Assembly (NCBI GenBank): GCA_029718625.1
Contig: CM056381.1
Coordinates: 54,802,157 to 54,866,156 of the forward strand
Direction of reading: 5' to 3'
DNA from: Synaphobranchus kaupii
Taxonomy: Eukaryota > Chordata > Actinopteri > Anguilliformes > Synaphobranchidae
Length of the DNA stretch: 64,000 nucleotides
In this document: positions 10,315 through 19,950 of the stretch, piece after piece
Layout: every line of letters starts with the position of its first letter
Numbering within the stretch: position 1 is the first letter of the stretch
Program-made: the position numbers and the translations under genes
Notes under the pieces: model-generated
What the model saw: only the letters and a program-made list of their open reading frames with translations
What the model was told of the DNA's origin: nothing
Databases searched by the model: none

Positions 10315-12171
10315 TTGTTGGGCTGCGTGCCTGACGGTTCCGAACTCAGCTCCGATAGTGAGTGGGAGGAGGCGGAGTTTCGCTCTGATCAAGATAATCC
10401 CTCCACTCTAGCTGGGAGTGGAGAGGAGAGTCTGTCCTGGGATCCCTTTGCTGAGGGGGGTTCCCTAGAGGAGGATAGCCTTTCTGTTTCTGATTTCGAG
10501 TGGGAGATGTCATCTGACGTTCCTTCCGAGACCCCAGAAGTGGTAGGGGCGCTCGAATTTCGGCTGCCCGCTAATGTACTGGGGGAATATTCTGACCTCG
10601 CTGAGGTTTTTCGTAAAGAACGCGCCACTACGTTACCTCCTCATAGGCCGTATAACTGCGCAATTGAGTTGTACCCTGGCACGGTTCCTCCCAGGGGTCC
10701 ACTGTATTCCCTGCTGGGTCCAGAAAGCACTGCTATGAGGGAGTACATTGAGGAGTGTTTAGCTAATGGTTTCATCAGACCTTCCACTTCACCGGCCGGT
10801 GCTGGGGTTTTTTTTTGTTAAAAAAAAGACAGAGGTCTGAGGCCCTGTATAGATTATCGGGGTCTCAATGACATCACTGTTAAGAACAAATATCCTCTTC
10901 CACTCATGAACTCCGCATTTGAGTGCATACAATCCATGCAATGCCTACAATCTTGTGCAAATGCGTGAGGGCAATGAGTGGAAGACTGCTTTTAACACAC
11001 ACCACGGATACTACGAGTACTGGGTGATGCTGTTCGGCCTCACTAGCGCCCCCTCTGTCTTTCAGGCACTGTTCTTCGAGAGATGTTGGAGAAATTTGTT
11101 TTTGTATATCTGGATGATATTTAAATTTTCTCTCCCGATCTCTCCTCTTACGTTGGTCATGTGAGACAGGTTTTAAGAGCACTTCTTAAGGCAGGGCTTT
11201 TTGTTAAGGCAGAGAAATGCGCGTTCCACACAAATTCTGTCTCCTTCCTAGGTTTCATTGTAGCGGACGGGAAAGTGCTAATGGACCCAGAGAAAGTCTC
11301 AGCAGTAAAAAACTGGCCTACCCCAGCATCTGTAAAGCAGGTACAGCCCTTCCTAGGCTTCGCTAATTTTTACTGGCGGTTTATCTGCAATTTTAGCACT
11401 GTAGCCGCTCCTATCACAGCTCTCACTAAGAAAACATCACCTCCTCGATTCCAATGGAACTCTAGGGCTGAGGCAGCTTTCGCTGAGCTAAAAAAGAGAT
11501 TTTGCTCCGAACCCATCCTGATAACACCCAATCCCTCTCTCCCCTTTGTGGTGGAAGTGGATGCATCGGAGCTGGGAGTAGGAGCCATTTTGTCTCAACA
11601 TTCTCAGTTGGATCGCAAAATGCACCCATGTGCATACTTTTCTCGTGCCCTAACATCAGCCGAGAGAAATTACGATGTCGGGGACCCGGAGCTGTTGGCA
11701 GTCAAATTGGCGTTGGAAGAGTGGCGTCATTGGTTGGAAGGAGCTGAACATCCTTTCACGGTCTGGACAGACTATAGAAATTTGGAGTACATCCAACAGG
11801 CTAAGACTTGCAATTCCCGGCAAGCTCGATGGGCTTTATTCTTCGCCCGGTTTCGGTTTATTCTTACCTACCGACCTGCGTTGAAGAATATTAAACCAGA
11901 TGCGTTGTCACGCATTTATGACCATTCCGAAAAGGAACCACACCCTGAGCCCATCGTGCCGGTTTCGCAGATTGTGGCTCCAGTTATGTGGCCGATCGAG
12001 GCGGTTGTGCAGGAGGCATTGTGCTCTGACCCGGGTCCAGGTGATGGTCCGCCCCACTGTCTGTTTGTTCTGTCCCAGTTGAGGTCTCGCATTCTCCAGT
12101 GGGGTCAATTAGCGGCTCATTCTGGTGTCCACCGGACGAAGGAATTCATAGCTTTTGGTGGCCCAAGTTAG
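10315..12171 (+). pseudogene. Gypsy reverse transcriptase and RNase H
   Basis: From about 10560 the frame matches the start of a Ty3/Gypsy RT ([13 protein letters not shown], then [11 protein letters not shown]). An eight-T run near 10809 shifts the frame just before a [17 protein letters not shown] block. Finger and palm pieces follow, with [14 protein letters not shown] at about 11031-11072 and the catalytic YLDD at 11107-11118. A TAA at 11122, three bases after the aspartates' codons, ends the frame. After it the thumb (FLGFIVADG) and RNase H (VEVDASELGVGAILSQ, WTDYRNLEYIQ, DALSR) are intact to 12171. It would copy RNA into DNA and remove the RNA strand, but is inactive here. Confidence 0.9.
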
Positions 12172-13060
12172 AGAGCGATGTGCTGGAATTTGTCGCTGCA
12201 TGTAAGGTGTGTGCCCGCAGTGAGGGTTCACGACGTCTCTGGAGTCACATCGATCTGGACTTCGTTACTGGCTTGCCAGCGTCCCAGGGTAACACTTTTA
12301 TCCTGGTTGTGGTGGATAGGTTTTCAAAAGCGGCTCACTTCATCACCCTATCCAAACTGCCATCAGCACCAGAGACTGCTCAGCTGATGGTGGACCAGAT
12401 TTTTAGGGTTCACGGTCTACCCCTAGACGTGGTGTCCGATTGTGGCCCTCAATTTGCCACTAGGTTTTGGCGCTCTTTCTGTGCCCTTCTAGGAGCGTTG
12501 GTCAGCCTGTCATCCGGCTTCCATCCAGAGACTAATGGGCAGACCGAACACACCAACCAGACCCTGGAGAGCACTCTTCGGTGCCTAGCTGCTTCCAATC
12601 CCACGTCCTGGAGTCGTTATCTCGCCTGGGCGGGGTACGCTCACAACACCTTGCGTAACAGCTCCACATGACTCTCCCCTTTTAAGCTGGGGTATCAGCC
12701 CCCCATGTTTCCTGAGCTGGAGAGAGATGTGGAGGTACCATCTGCCAGCTCATTCGTTCATAGGTGTCGAGTGGTCTGGAGGCGGGTGCACTTTTCTCTT
12801 CTCCGCGCTTCGGCTAAACAAAAGGTGGTGGCTGACAGGAGTCGTCGTCCGGCTCCCTCTTACCGGGTGGGGCAACGAGTGGCTTTCCACACGGGACCTA
12901 CCTCTCCGAGTGGAGTGGGCCCTTTAAGATCATCCGGAAGATCAACCCTGTCACGGTACGCCTTCAGTTGCCACGCACCATGCGCAGACCTTCCACGTCT
13001 CCCGGTTGAAACCGGTGCTGGTTAGTGCTCTCGCCCCGGCCGACAAACCACTGTCTGCTC
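12099..13060 (+). pseudogene. Gypsy integrase
   Basis: The frame includes the end of the zinc-binding HHCC domain (CKVCARS) and a DDE core: D in [11 protein letters not shown] in [10 protein letters not shown], and E in [12 protein letters not shown]. The spacing fits D,D-35-E. The frame changes near 12165 relative to RNase H. A TGA at 12669-12671 interrupts it; the C-terminal part (FVHRCRVVWRRVHFSLLRASAKQK, then SYRVGQRV) continues in the same frame with one more shift near 12890. Integrase joins element cDNA to the chromosome. The usual R in SDRGPQF is C here. Confidence 0.88.
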
Positions 13061-13079
13061 CCCGGTTCTTGGAGGGGGG

Positions 13080-13257
13080 TGCGTTCGGCGCATTTTGGCC
13101 GAGAGGCGTGTCGGCAGAGGATACCAGTTTTTAGTAGACTGGGAGGGTTTTAGCCCTGAGGAGTATTGCTGGGTTCCCTCCAGGAACATCTTGGACCCTA
13201 CACTGATTAGGGACCGCAGAAACAAGGCTGAGGAATCGCCTGGGGTCGTCCATTGGA
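13080..13257 (+). pseudogene. Chromodomain of the Gypsy integrase
   Basis: Encodes [20 protein letters not shown] followed by [12 protein letters not shown], the signature of a chromodomain (aromatic residues Y, W and W and the sheet-helix order). In chromoviruses this module at the C end of integrase directs integration, often to marked chromatin. The reading frame runs on into the polypurine tract and LTR without a clear stop of its own. Confidence 0.85.
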
Positions 13258-13264
13258 AGGGGGG
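13255..13264 (+). promoter_or_regulatory. Polypurine tract
   Basis: GGAAGGGGGG lies directly before the TG of the 3' LTR, the position of the primer for second-strand DNA synthesis in LTR retrotransposons. Confidence 0.7.
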
Positions 13265-13343
13265 TGCAATCTATCAGATTTTCTGTCTTCCATTCCTGTG
13301 CTTTGCTGTGATTCCTCTCAACTGTTTTGAGTTTCCTGTCGGC

Positions 13344-13384
13344 TATATAAGCTCAGGGTTTCTGCTTTACTGTGCTTCAATATT
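13344..13384 (+). promoter_or_regulatory. LTR TATA box and predicted mRNA 5' end
   Basis: TATATAA at 13344-13350 is 30 bases before GCTTCAATATT (13374-13384), so transcription is expected to begin at or next to this word. It is complementary over 11 of 11 bases to the site after the 5' LTR. The 5' LTR copy has one mismatch (GCTTCGATATT, 6695-6705). Confidence 0.6.
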
Positions 13385-13397
13385 GTCTTTGCTATTT

Positions 13398-14086
13398 AAT
13401 AATATTAATAATAATAAACTTTATTTGTATAGCACCTTTCATACATAAAATGCAGCCCAAAGTGCTTCACAACAATAAAAACAAAATACAGAACAAAAGC
13501 AATAGAAGAAAAATAGACATAAAAGACAATAGAACATTTACAAGAGAATATAAAAGGAAATAAGATAAAAACACTGGTGTGTCTGTACACTAATGTCTCT
13601 CTGTACACCGGTGTCTCTCTGTACACTGGTGTCTCCCCAACAAACACTTCTACCACAAACAGCCTACTACCTGCCATCTGCTACGCACCGTATAGCCTCT
13701 CTCTCTGGGTGATAATATACCTGCCAGCACTGCTGCAGGTGCCTGCCAGCTCCGCTGCAGGACTTTTGTCCCTCCTTCGAGGTATATTTGCCCATGGGTG
13801 GGAGCAGCATACAGCCTCCACAGTTTGAATCACTCCGCAGAGTGACGAACCCGTCAGTCCCTAGTCAAACTTTTAAGTTGAGCGTCCTACTGGTCTCTTT
13901 CTACGTTTTGATTTTCATTTGCCCATGGGTGGGAGCAGCATACAGCCTCCACAGTTTAAATCACTCCGCAGAGTGAGGAACCCGTCGGTCCCTAGTCAAA
14001 CTTTTAAATTGAGCGCCCTACTGGCTTCTTCTTTCACCCCCCTTTATAGAGGACTTTTCAAGTGCTCAACAGATAACAAGCAATTT
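13398..14086. mobile_element. Unclassified insertion in the 3' LTR
   Basis: Interrupts the LTR between GCTATTT and TTTGACATC, which are adjacent in the 5' LTR; a 4-bp ATTT is present at both junctions. Its left part contains a dispersed fish repeat tail (ACTTTATTTGTATAGCACC, then CAAAGTGCTTCACA). It then has short (GTACAC.GGTGTCTCTCT) repeats at 13575-13630 and a 131-bp direct duplication. Family not identified. Confidence 0.7.
13780..14042. repeat. 131-bp direct duplication
   Basis: The block starting GCCCATGGGTGGGAGCAGC at about 13790 recurs at about 13921, including the CAGAGTGA and CCCTAGTCAAACTTTTAA segments, with few differences. Confidence 0.85.
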
Positions 14087-14729
14087 GACATCAAAGTCGG
14101 TAAGGTATAGGATTGTGGTCTATACGTTTCTGGTTGTTACAAATAAGAAACATAGGTAGTCCGGTTAGAGTTAGGGTAAAGATTTATTTTGTCTTTTTGT
14201 TTCCTTTTCTCTTGTTATTCCTTTATATTCCTCTACCTGTTACCTTTTGTTCAGCTCTTTCGCACCTAGAGCTGTAGGTAACAGGTTCTATTTCTATTTA
14301 GTTTTTTTCGCCCTTTTTACACAGGCTTTCTTTTGTTTTTTTGTGACCTCCAGTTATACGCTTCTTGTGTGAGAGTGTGAGGTTCTTTTGTTGTTTAATT
14401 ACTCAGTATTGCCGAGTTTGCCCTCTTTTGGGGTTGTTTTTCTTTTGGCTTATGCCGGGAGGTTTTCATTTATTTCCTTCCTACTGCGGAGCTGTCCGCT
14501 TTGTGGTGTATTTATTATGATATACACTTTTAGATCCCTTGGTCGTTGCGCTTGGTTCTCCGAACCTTACACTCCCCCCTTACATTAACGATAAATTCAG
14601 TAGATGCAGACTTGATGTTTGGAGCTAGGGGGCCAAGGAATGGCTGAGGTGCATAAAGATGGCGGCAGAACATTTTGACACTGATACACTTTTTCTTAAA
14701 AACAAGAATATGTTGTCTCTGATGCTCAC

Positions 14730-16320
14730 ACCAGGGGCTCTATCTTGGCGATCTTAGCGCTTCGTCTAAACGCATGGCGTTAAGTGCATTTAGGGCGTGT
14801 CCAAGTCCAGTTTTGCTATTTTATCGGCATGTTTTTTGGGCGCTAAGCACTGCGCAACGTGCAAATGGGCTGAACCTAGTCTCTTCATTAATTATTGGTG
14901 TGTCTTGGGCGTGACATGCAATAAACCAATCAAAATGTCATCCCATTCCCTTTAACCTCTTAATACCAAGGGCAAAATATACCAATTCTCGCCTGTTTTT
15001 ACTAGTGACAAACAAAGCTGTTTATCTCAAAAACTGTAAAGGCTACAAATATGGTTCATATCTTTTATTAAAACAGAGAACTGCACTATTATGACTAAGT
15101 AGTCATAATTAATATACATACCCTTCTTATTCTTGCTATCTTGAGCCAGCAGAAAGCGCTGGCGCTAAAACCACCACAAACCTGGTCTAAAGTCATGTCG
15201 CAGTTGTTTACACGTTATTTTAACGGCACATATAAGTGCGCCTACATAGGCGTGTTCACAATGCGCATACACCCTCCTTTCTGTTACACACAGGGGCGTG
15301 CACAAGCATGACTAAAAATATCAAGATTACAATGTGAAATATTATTGTGTAGGCTATATCAAAAAATGCATAATAATAAAAGGGTTCATAGGTCAAATAC
15401 CACATACCTGTCCCTCAGCAAAAGGAAATGCCGCATTAAATTGCTTTCAGCACACTCCATCAACATCCAGGCGATATGCGATGGTATGTGTAAGGTTACA
15501 TGTATAGACTATTCGCAATTATCCTGGATCAAGCTATGACTTAGCCTATATTTGCCAATAATTCCTTTAATCTTCTGGGGGCACAATCTTCTGTTACGGG
15601 ACAATGGCTATCCATTAAAAATGGCTTTCCATTTGCTGATAACATATCAAGCCTAATGCGTGAATTGTCAATAATAGAAAACTTGCGCACTGCAATCGAC
15701 AAACATTTGGGTTCTGAAAATGTGTTTCAGATGTCATTACAATACACCTCACTAGGCCTACAGCCTGTAAGTAAATAGAATGGTTTTGACTGAAAAAAGT
15801 TTAAAACCTTGTCCAGTGAATATTGCATTTATTGTTTTTCAAATAGCCGAGGCTACAGCGGATTCGCTGTGCATAAGGTTTTTTCAATAGCATACGGTTA
15901 AAAAACTGATATAATTGTCACCATGTTAACTGAATTTGAACCGTATTCTTCGTCCTTCATATTTTTAATATGACAGTGACATGGTTTGTTTTTAAATTGT
16001 TTTGTTTTCATTTTGTTCATCTACCACATTTGAATTATGATTTTATTTGCTTGCGTTGCCCTTTTGATTTGTTTTCACCATATTGTAAAGGCATGTTTAT
16101 TTTGATTTATGTTACATTGAGGATTGGTTTTGGGGTTTGCATACGCACACAAACACTCAACGCTCACTGCCTGCTGCTTGCTGCCCGTCCGCTTGCTAAA
16201 CCCAACATTGAATCCAGGACCTACAATAAACCAATCAGAGTGTCATCTCCCATTCCCTGTAAAAGCCACCTGCATTTGCACCATGGCAAATTGCTAATTT
16301 AATGGTGGATTATATGACTG
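14730..16320. repeat. Composite dispersed repeat, probable hAT family, copy 1
   Basis: 15125-15310 closely matches 63610-63780 (shared words include cttgctatcttgag, catgtcgcagttgtt and catacaccctcct). Inside this copy, 14915-14960 and 16215-16262 also resemble each other (AATAAACCAATCA, then CCCATTCCCT). The left end (ggggctctatcttggcg) resembles fish MITE termini with GGCCC-TATCTT, but I could not fix both ends or a target duplication. AT-rich DNA between 15310 and 16160 shows nothing else. Confidence 0.55.
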
Positions 16321-16453
16321 TGAAAAGAGAGATTTACAGCTGACAAAACAGACCTGCTCATGAGCTAAGTTAAAGCAGAGAATATATGGCACTAACATTC
16401 TCAGTATTAATTGTGTGCAATTGTGCTGCAAATTTTGAAAAGGTTTATTTTTC
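16321..16453. other. No recognisable feature
   Basis: Short AT-rich spacer. Confidence 0.5.
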
Positions 16454-16457
16454 TTAA

Positions 16458-17574
16458 AGGATAAGTTTGCTATTTTGGACCTTGGACCCTATTTGCGGTC
16501 TGTCTTCCATGAACCTGACATATTGAGTCCATATTTTCGCTGATCGGTCCAGTATTGAGCTCGCTACAGATTTCCTGTAGGCTCTCACTGGGCTACAATA
16601 GAAGTCAACGGGGCAATTCTAAATGTTATGGAAAAACAACGATAAATTTGCTTTTATAGCTCAGTGTGTATTCTTACGGTCTCAGTATGCTCTCCTGTGA
16701 AATGTAGGCTCACAAACGCAAACCGAACGTTGAAACAACAGTTCCATTTGAAACAGAACTATTTCTCCGACCGCACTACCTCGCACTGTAAACTTCCACA
16801 GTCTAGCTACGTTGTAGAGAGGGGCAGGCCGCTTGAAAAGCAGTTGATCACAAATCCTGACCTCCCGTTGGAGTTTACTAGCTAGTAGCCTACAGCAGAA
16901 CTATTTGTAACGCAGTGTTTGTAATCATCATTTGTAATAATTGACATTACCTGCGCAACTTCAGCCTCTCTCTCTTCTCTTGCTCTCTTATCATCCATCT
17001 CTTGTAGTTCCGTGTCCGTGTATTCTGGCTCAAATCTGTAGCCAGTAACGTCAAAGTCAAAAAAAAAGTCTTCGTAATCATTATAGTAATCCATCATCCA
17101 AGTTTTTTTGTGCAAATTGTAGCCTACGTTGCTGCAGGTAAACAAACGCAGACTGCTCACCTAGATAGTTTCGTAAACGGCCGGCACACCTTCCCGCTCC
17201 CCCACCCCCGACACATAAGTACTCCGCGGGAGCAGCGAAAACAAGCAACAGAGAAATGCTTATGTCCAAGCCATGTCAAGCACGTAAAAATGTTCGGATT
17301 GAGATAAATTTCACAGGAGAGCATACTGAGACCGGTAACAATACACCCTGAGCTTCCCGTCTCATTTATCGTACATGAAAGCACATTTATCGTTGTTTTT
17401 CCATAACATTTAGAATTGCCCCATTCACTTCTATTGTAGCCCAGTGAGAGCCTACAGGAAATCTGTAGCGAGCTCAATACTGGACCGATCAGCGAAAATA
17501 TGGACTCAATGTGTCAGGTTCATGGAAGACAGACCGCAAATAGGGTCCAAGGTCCAAAATAGCGAACTTATCCT
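16458..17574 (-). mobile_element. TTAA-target MITE with ~250-bp inverted repeats, copy 1
   Basis: The termini are AGGATAAGTTTGCTATTTTG and its inverse, each flanked by TTAA (16454-16457 and 17575-17578). TTAA targets occur with piggyBac and Kolobok transposases; which applies here I cannot tell. The arms remain similar for about 250 bp. The 1.1-kb element does not encode a transposase but keeps a coding exon on the minus strand. A second copy is at 54620-55586. Confidence 0.9.
16951..17097 (-). other. Conserved acidic coding exon in the TTAA MITE, copy 1
   Basis: From an ATG at 17097 the minus strand reads MMDYYNDYED, an Asp/Phe run, VTGYRFEPEY, then an acidic-basic helix (ELQEMDDKRAREEREAEVAQ). 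It stops at CAG followed by GTAATG at 16951/16950, a good splice-donor sequence. An upstream in-frame ATG at 17160 gives a longer form. Copy 2 (54970-55122) differs by in-frame indels and few substitutions. The GYRFEPEY part recalls N-termini of fish proteins with a P2RX7-like C-terminal domain; this link is from memory and uncertain. The downstream exons are missing. Confidence 0.6.
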
Positions 17575-17578
17575 TTAA

Positions 17579-18072
17579 TTAGACTCTTAGTTACACCCAC
17601 GTACGCATAGTGCTGTGAGCGGGGTTTCAATCACTCACTATTTCTTTGCAAACTAAAGAAAAAATATATATTTAAATATACATTTTTCAGAGAGGGAGAG
17701 AAAATAAAAGGTATAACACCAATTACGATTATGACTATGTGTGTGTGTGTGCGTGTGTGTGTATGTGTTAAAACAGTCTCTGGTGATACTTGTGATCTTT
17801 TGCCTCCCATCTGCACGTGCATATTCAGTGTAATGTCGCAACAAAACTCATCTATAAACTTTAGTTCAGTGTCCTAAGACAAAAAAACATTGAGAAGGCT
17901 AGTTATCAGCTAGTCTTCATCTTGTGTTCAATATGACCAACCAGAGTCTAGTGTTGACTCTCTGATGAGTAAAACAAGATGACTATAACTTTGTTATCGA
18001 ATTGTGTCACCCATAGGTTCTTATTCCTATATGTATTCTATTTAAAATATGACTGCAAAATCTTAGTTTGCA
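17579..18072. other. Unique-looking DNA with (GT)n and a nested stem
   Basis: A (GT)n-type run lies at about 17737-17768. At 17927-17983 tcatcttgt pairs with acaagatga around an inner stem agagtc/gactct. Nothing else is recognisable. Confidence 0.6.
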
Positions 18073-18225
18073 GCAGTTTCTCTATTATAGCCTAACATAG
18101 GGGTCCTCAATCTTATCCGCATCGCAGTTTCTCCATTATAGCCTAACGTAGGGGTCCTCAATCTTATCCGCATCGCAGTTTCTCTATTATAGCCTAACGT
18201 AGGGGTCCTCAATCTTATCTGCACC
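18073..18225. repeat. 51-bp tandem repeat, three copies
   Basis: GCAGTTTCTC (with one variant) recurs at 18073, 18124 and 18175, each followed by ATTATAGCCTAACRTAGGGG and TCCTCAATCTTATC. The period of 51 is a multiple of three, which gives a repetitive open frame on the minus strand. The last unit merges into the palindromic element at 18247. Confidence 0.9.
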
Positions 18226-18246
18226 GCACCTCTCAATTTTCCCTTA

Positions 18247-18445
18247 GGCCAGGGGGCCTCAATCATATCCTGTAAGGTCCAGTGTGGGTGCAAGCGTTTG
18301 TTCCAACCAAGCAGTTACACACCTAATTCCCCTAATCAACCACTAGAGTCTTTGCTAAGGACCTTGATTAGTAGAATCAGGTGTGTTACTGCTTGGTTGG
18401 AAGAAAATCCTGCACCCACACTGGCCCTTACTGGATAAGTTTGAC
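18247..18445. mobile_element. Small palindromic MITE
   Basis: The left arm (tatcctgtaaggtccagtg, gggtgca, then gttccaaccaagcagtta) is the inverted counterpart of the right arm (tgcttggttggaa, tgcaccc, acactggcccttactggata). The arms are about 65 bp, with a 45-bp centre. No TSD was fixed and no coding is present. Confidence 0.7.
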
Positions 18446-18657
18446 ATCAAAACAGTAGCATGTGGTCAGCATTGTATAAAGCCAAGTGTAATGAAGAATT
18501 TCTTTCAATCAGAAACAGAACAGAGTTGACAGAACAGTTCTTTATATTGAATAGTGCCTATCATGTCGCAGGCTCTCATTGCAGTGTTTTATGAATGAAG
18601 TAAGTCACCTGTCACATTTTAATGCCATTGAAAACCAGAATCTTGACATGTTGTTAT

Positions 18658-19807
18658 TGTCAGGATCCTGTACTTTGTTTGTCTGTTTATTCTGTGTAAT
18701 TATTTTTTCCTGATTTCTTTTACCTATTTTCCCGCATTACCCTCGCGATTGTCAGTCCGTGTTCCATGTTTCCTGAGATTCCACTCCCTGTCTTTGTCAT
18801 TGCACTATTCGGGTGATTTTGGGAACATTCGGGTTTCCTCTGTATTTCGTATCTCGTTTTCTTCCTTCTAGCTTTATTAATATTTTTATATAATACTAAT
18901 GTACTAATCATACTAACTGTTAGATTAGATTTAATACTAACCTGCTAACAAACTAATGTGTATATAATACTAACCAGCTAACCTACTAACATTAGGGTTT
19001 TAGAGTTCGCTACTAACATTACTAATTACTAATTCATCTTGAGTTTCTACCTGCAGCTGTCATTTCCCTCCTTGTTATCCTATCCCTGCATCTATCTGTG
19101 ATTTCTCATTCTCTGCACGTGTGTCCACTTCCGCGTTCCTCCCCTCCGAGCTGTGCATGTGTCTACCTGCTAACCCCAGGCCGTTTGTTATCATTGTGTC
19201 TATGTGCATTCCAGTCCGTGTCTTACGTTTCCCGTTATTGTATTATTGGTCCTTGTTAACCCTCATTGTTCTCACCTGTGAGCAATCTCCCCTCCCTGCT
19301 TCTGCACACCTGATTCCCATTATGTCTGTCTCCCTCTGTGTATATATACCTTGTCATATCAGTGTTTTTTCGCGGGTTCCTCACCGTTGGTTTGCTACTG
19401 TGTGTTATTCTAGTTTTCCAAGTACCTGCCCTAGTGGTCGGTTTCATTCCTTAGTATCTGTATCTGAGTTTTTGTTATCCCTTGTCCTTCACCTGTTGTT
19501 TTATTTTTGTTTTCGGTCTGTTTTGTTTTCTTTTTGTTCCTCTTTCGCCTCCCTGGTTTCGACCCCTGCCTGTGTCCTCGCGACCCTGATTTTGGATTCT
19601 GTTTTTGTGCCTTTGCTGTGCCTTCCCGGTTCTCACCCCTGTCCGTTCTGTGACCACTCTTTGGACTCTGTCTTTGTACCGTTGCTCTGTCTCCCCGGTT
19701 TTTGACCCGGCCTGTTTTTACTATGGATTGCTGCCTTGCCTTTCATTAAACTTCGGTTTTTTGTACTCCTGCCTGCGCTTGGGTCCTTCCCCCACCAGCC
19801 CGTAACA
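18658..19807 (+). mobile_element. Solo LTR, plus orientation
   Basis: Begins TGTCAGGATCCTG and ends CCAGCCCGTAACA, flanked by a perfect 5-bp duplication GTTAT (18653-18657 and 19808-19812). TATATATACC near 19340 could be the TATA region. ATTAAA at about 19745 may be the polyadenylation signal before the GCGCTTGGGTCCTTCCC tail. The interior is pyrimidine-rich with duplicated ctttgctgtgccttcccggt-like blocks at 19610-19700. The open frames in it follow from base composition. Confidence 0.88.
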
Positions 19808-19865
19808 GTTATGTTGTTTAGGGATAGCCATTGATGTGCCTTGTGCAGCTCATGGAAGAGCACTC

Positions 19866-19950
19866 GTTATCTGTGAACACATTCAAGTGAAGCGTGGAGG
19901 CTATGAATGTAAAATTGGATAAAAGCGTCTGCCAAATGATTGTAATGTAA
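19866..19950 (+). repeat. SINE 3' tail fragment
   Basis: TTGGATAAAAGCGTCTGCC followed by AAATGATTGTAATGTAA is a widespread fish SINE-type tail. The head part is not clear upstream, where the LTR ends at 19807. The related, inverted form starts at 23048. Confidence 0.65.

Larger units (their letters stand above)
6685..14584 (+). mobile_element. Chromodomain Ty3/Gypsy retrotransposon, defective and nested
   Basis: Two LTR copies enclose gag, an aspartic protease, reverse transcriptase, RNase H, integrase and a chromodomain in the Ty3/Gypsy order. The C-terminal chromodomain places it among chromoviruses, and the primer layout resembles the Tf1/sushi group. Gag is split by a solo LTR of another family (7559-9379) and the 3' LTR by another insertion (13398-14086). 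Frameshifts at homopolymers (about 10161 and 10809), stops at 11122 and 12669 and several other frame changes make it non-functional. The 5' LTR lacks recognisable U3, so transcription from its own promoter is unlikely. Confidence 0.92.
13265..14584 (+). repeat. 3' LTR of the Gypsy element, interrupted
   Basis: Starts TGCAATCTATC immediately after the polypurine tract and ends CCTTACA at 14584, matching the 5' LTR end. U3 is present here, with TATATAA at 13344. An insertion occupies 13398-14086. I could not confirm a target duplication for the whole element because the 5' end is lost. Confidence 0.82.

Noticed and set aside
17927..17983. CTGATGAG next to a stem (agagtc/gactct), possible hammerhead ribozyme
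   Set aside because: The core lacks the GAAA segment after stem II, and the bases after CTGATGA cannot form a proper stem II. The outer stem tcatcttgt/acaagatga is not placed as in type I or III hammerheads.
18063..18293. Repetitive 17-residue peptide frame
   Set aside because: It is produced by the 51-bp tandem repeat, a multiple of three; there is no start context or homologue I know.
19121..19863. 194-codon frame and neighbours around 19.1-19.8 kb
   Set aside because: They lie inside the pyrimidine-rich solo LTR 18658-19807 and show no domain.
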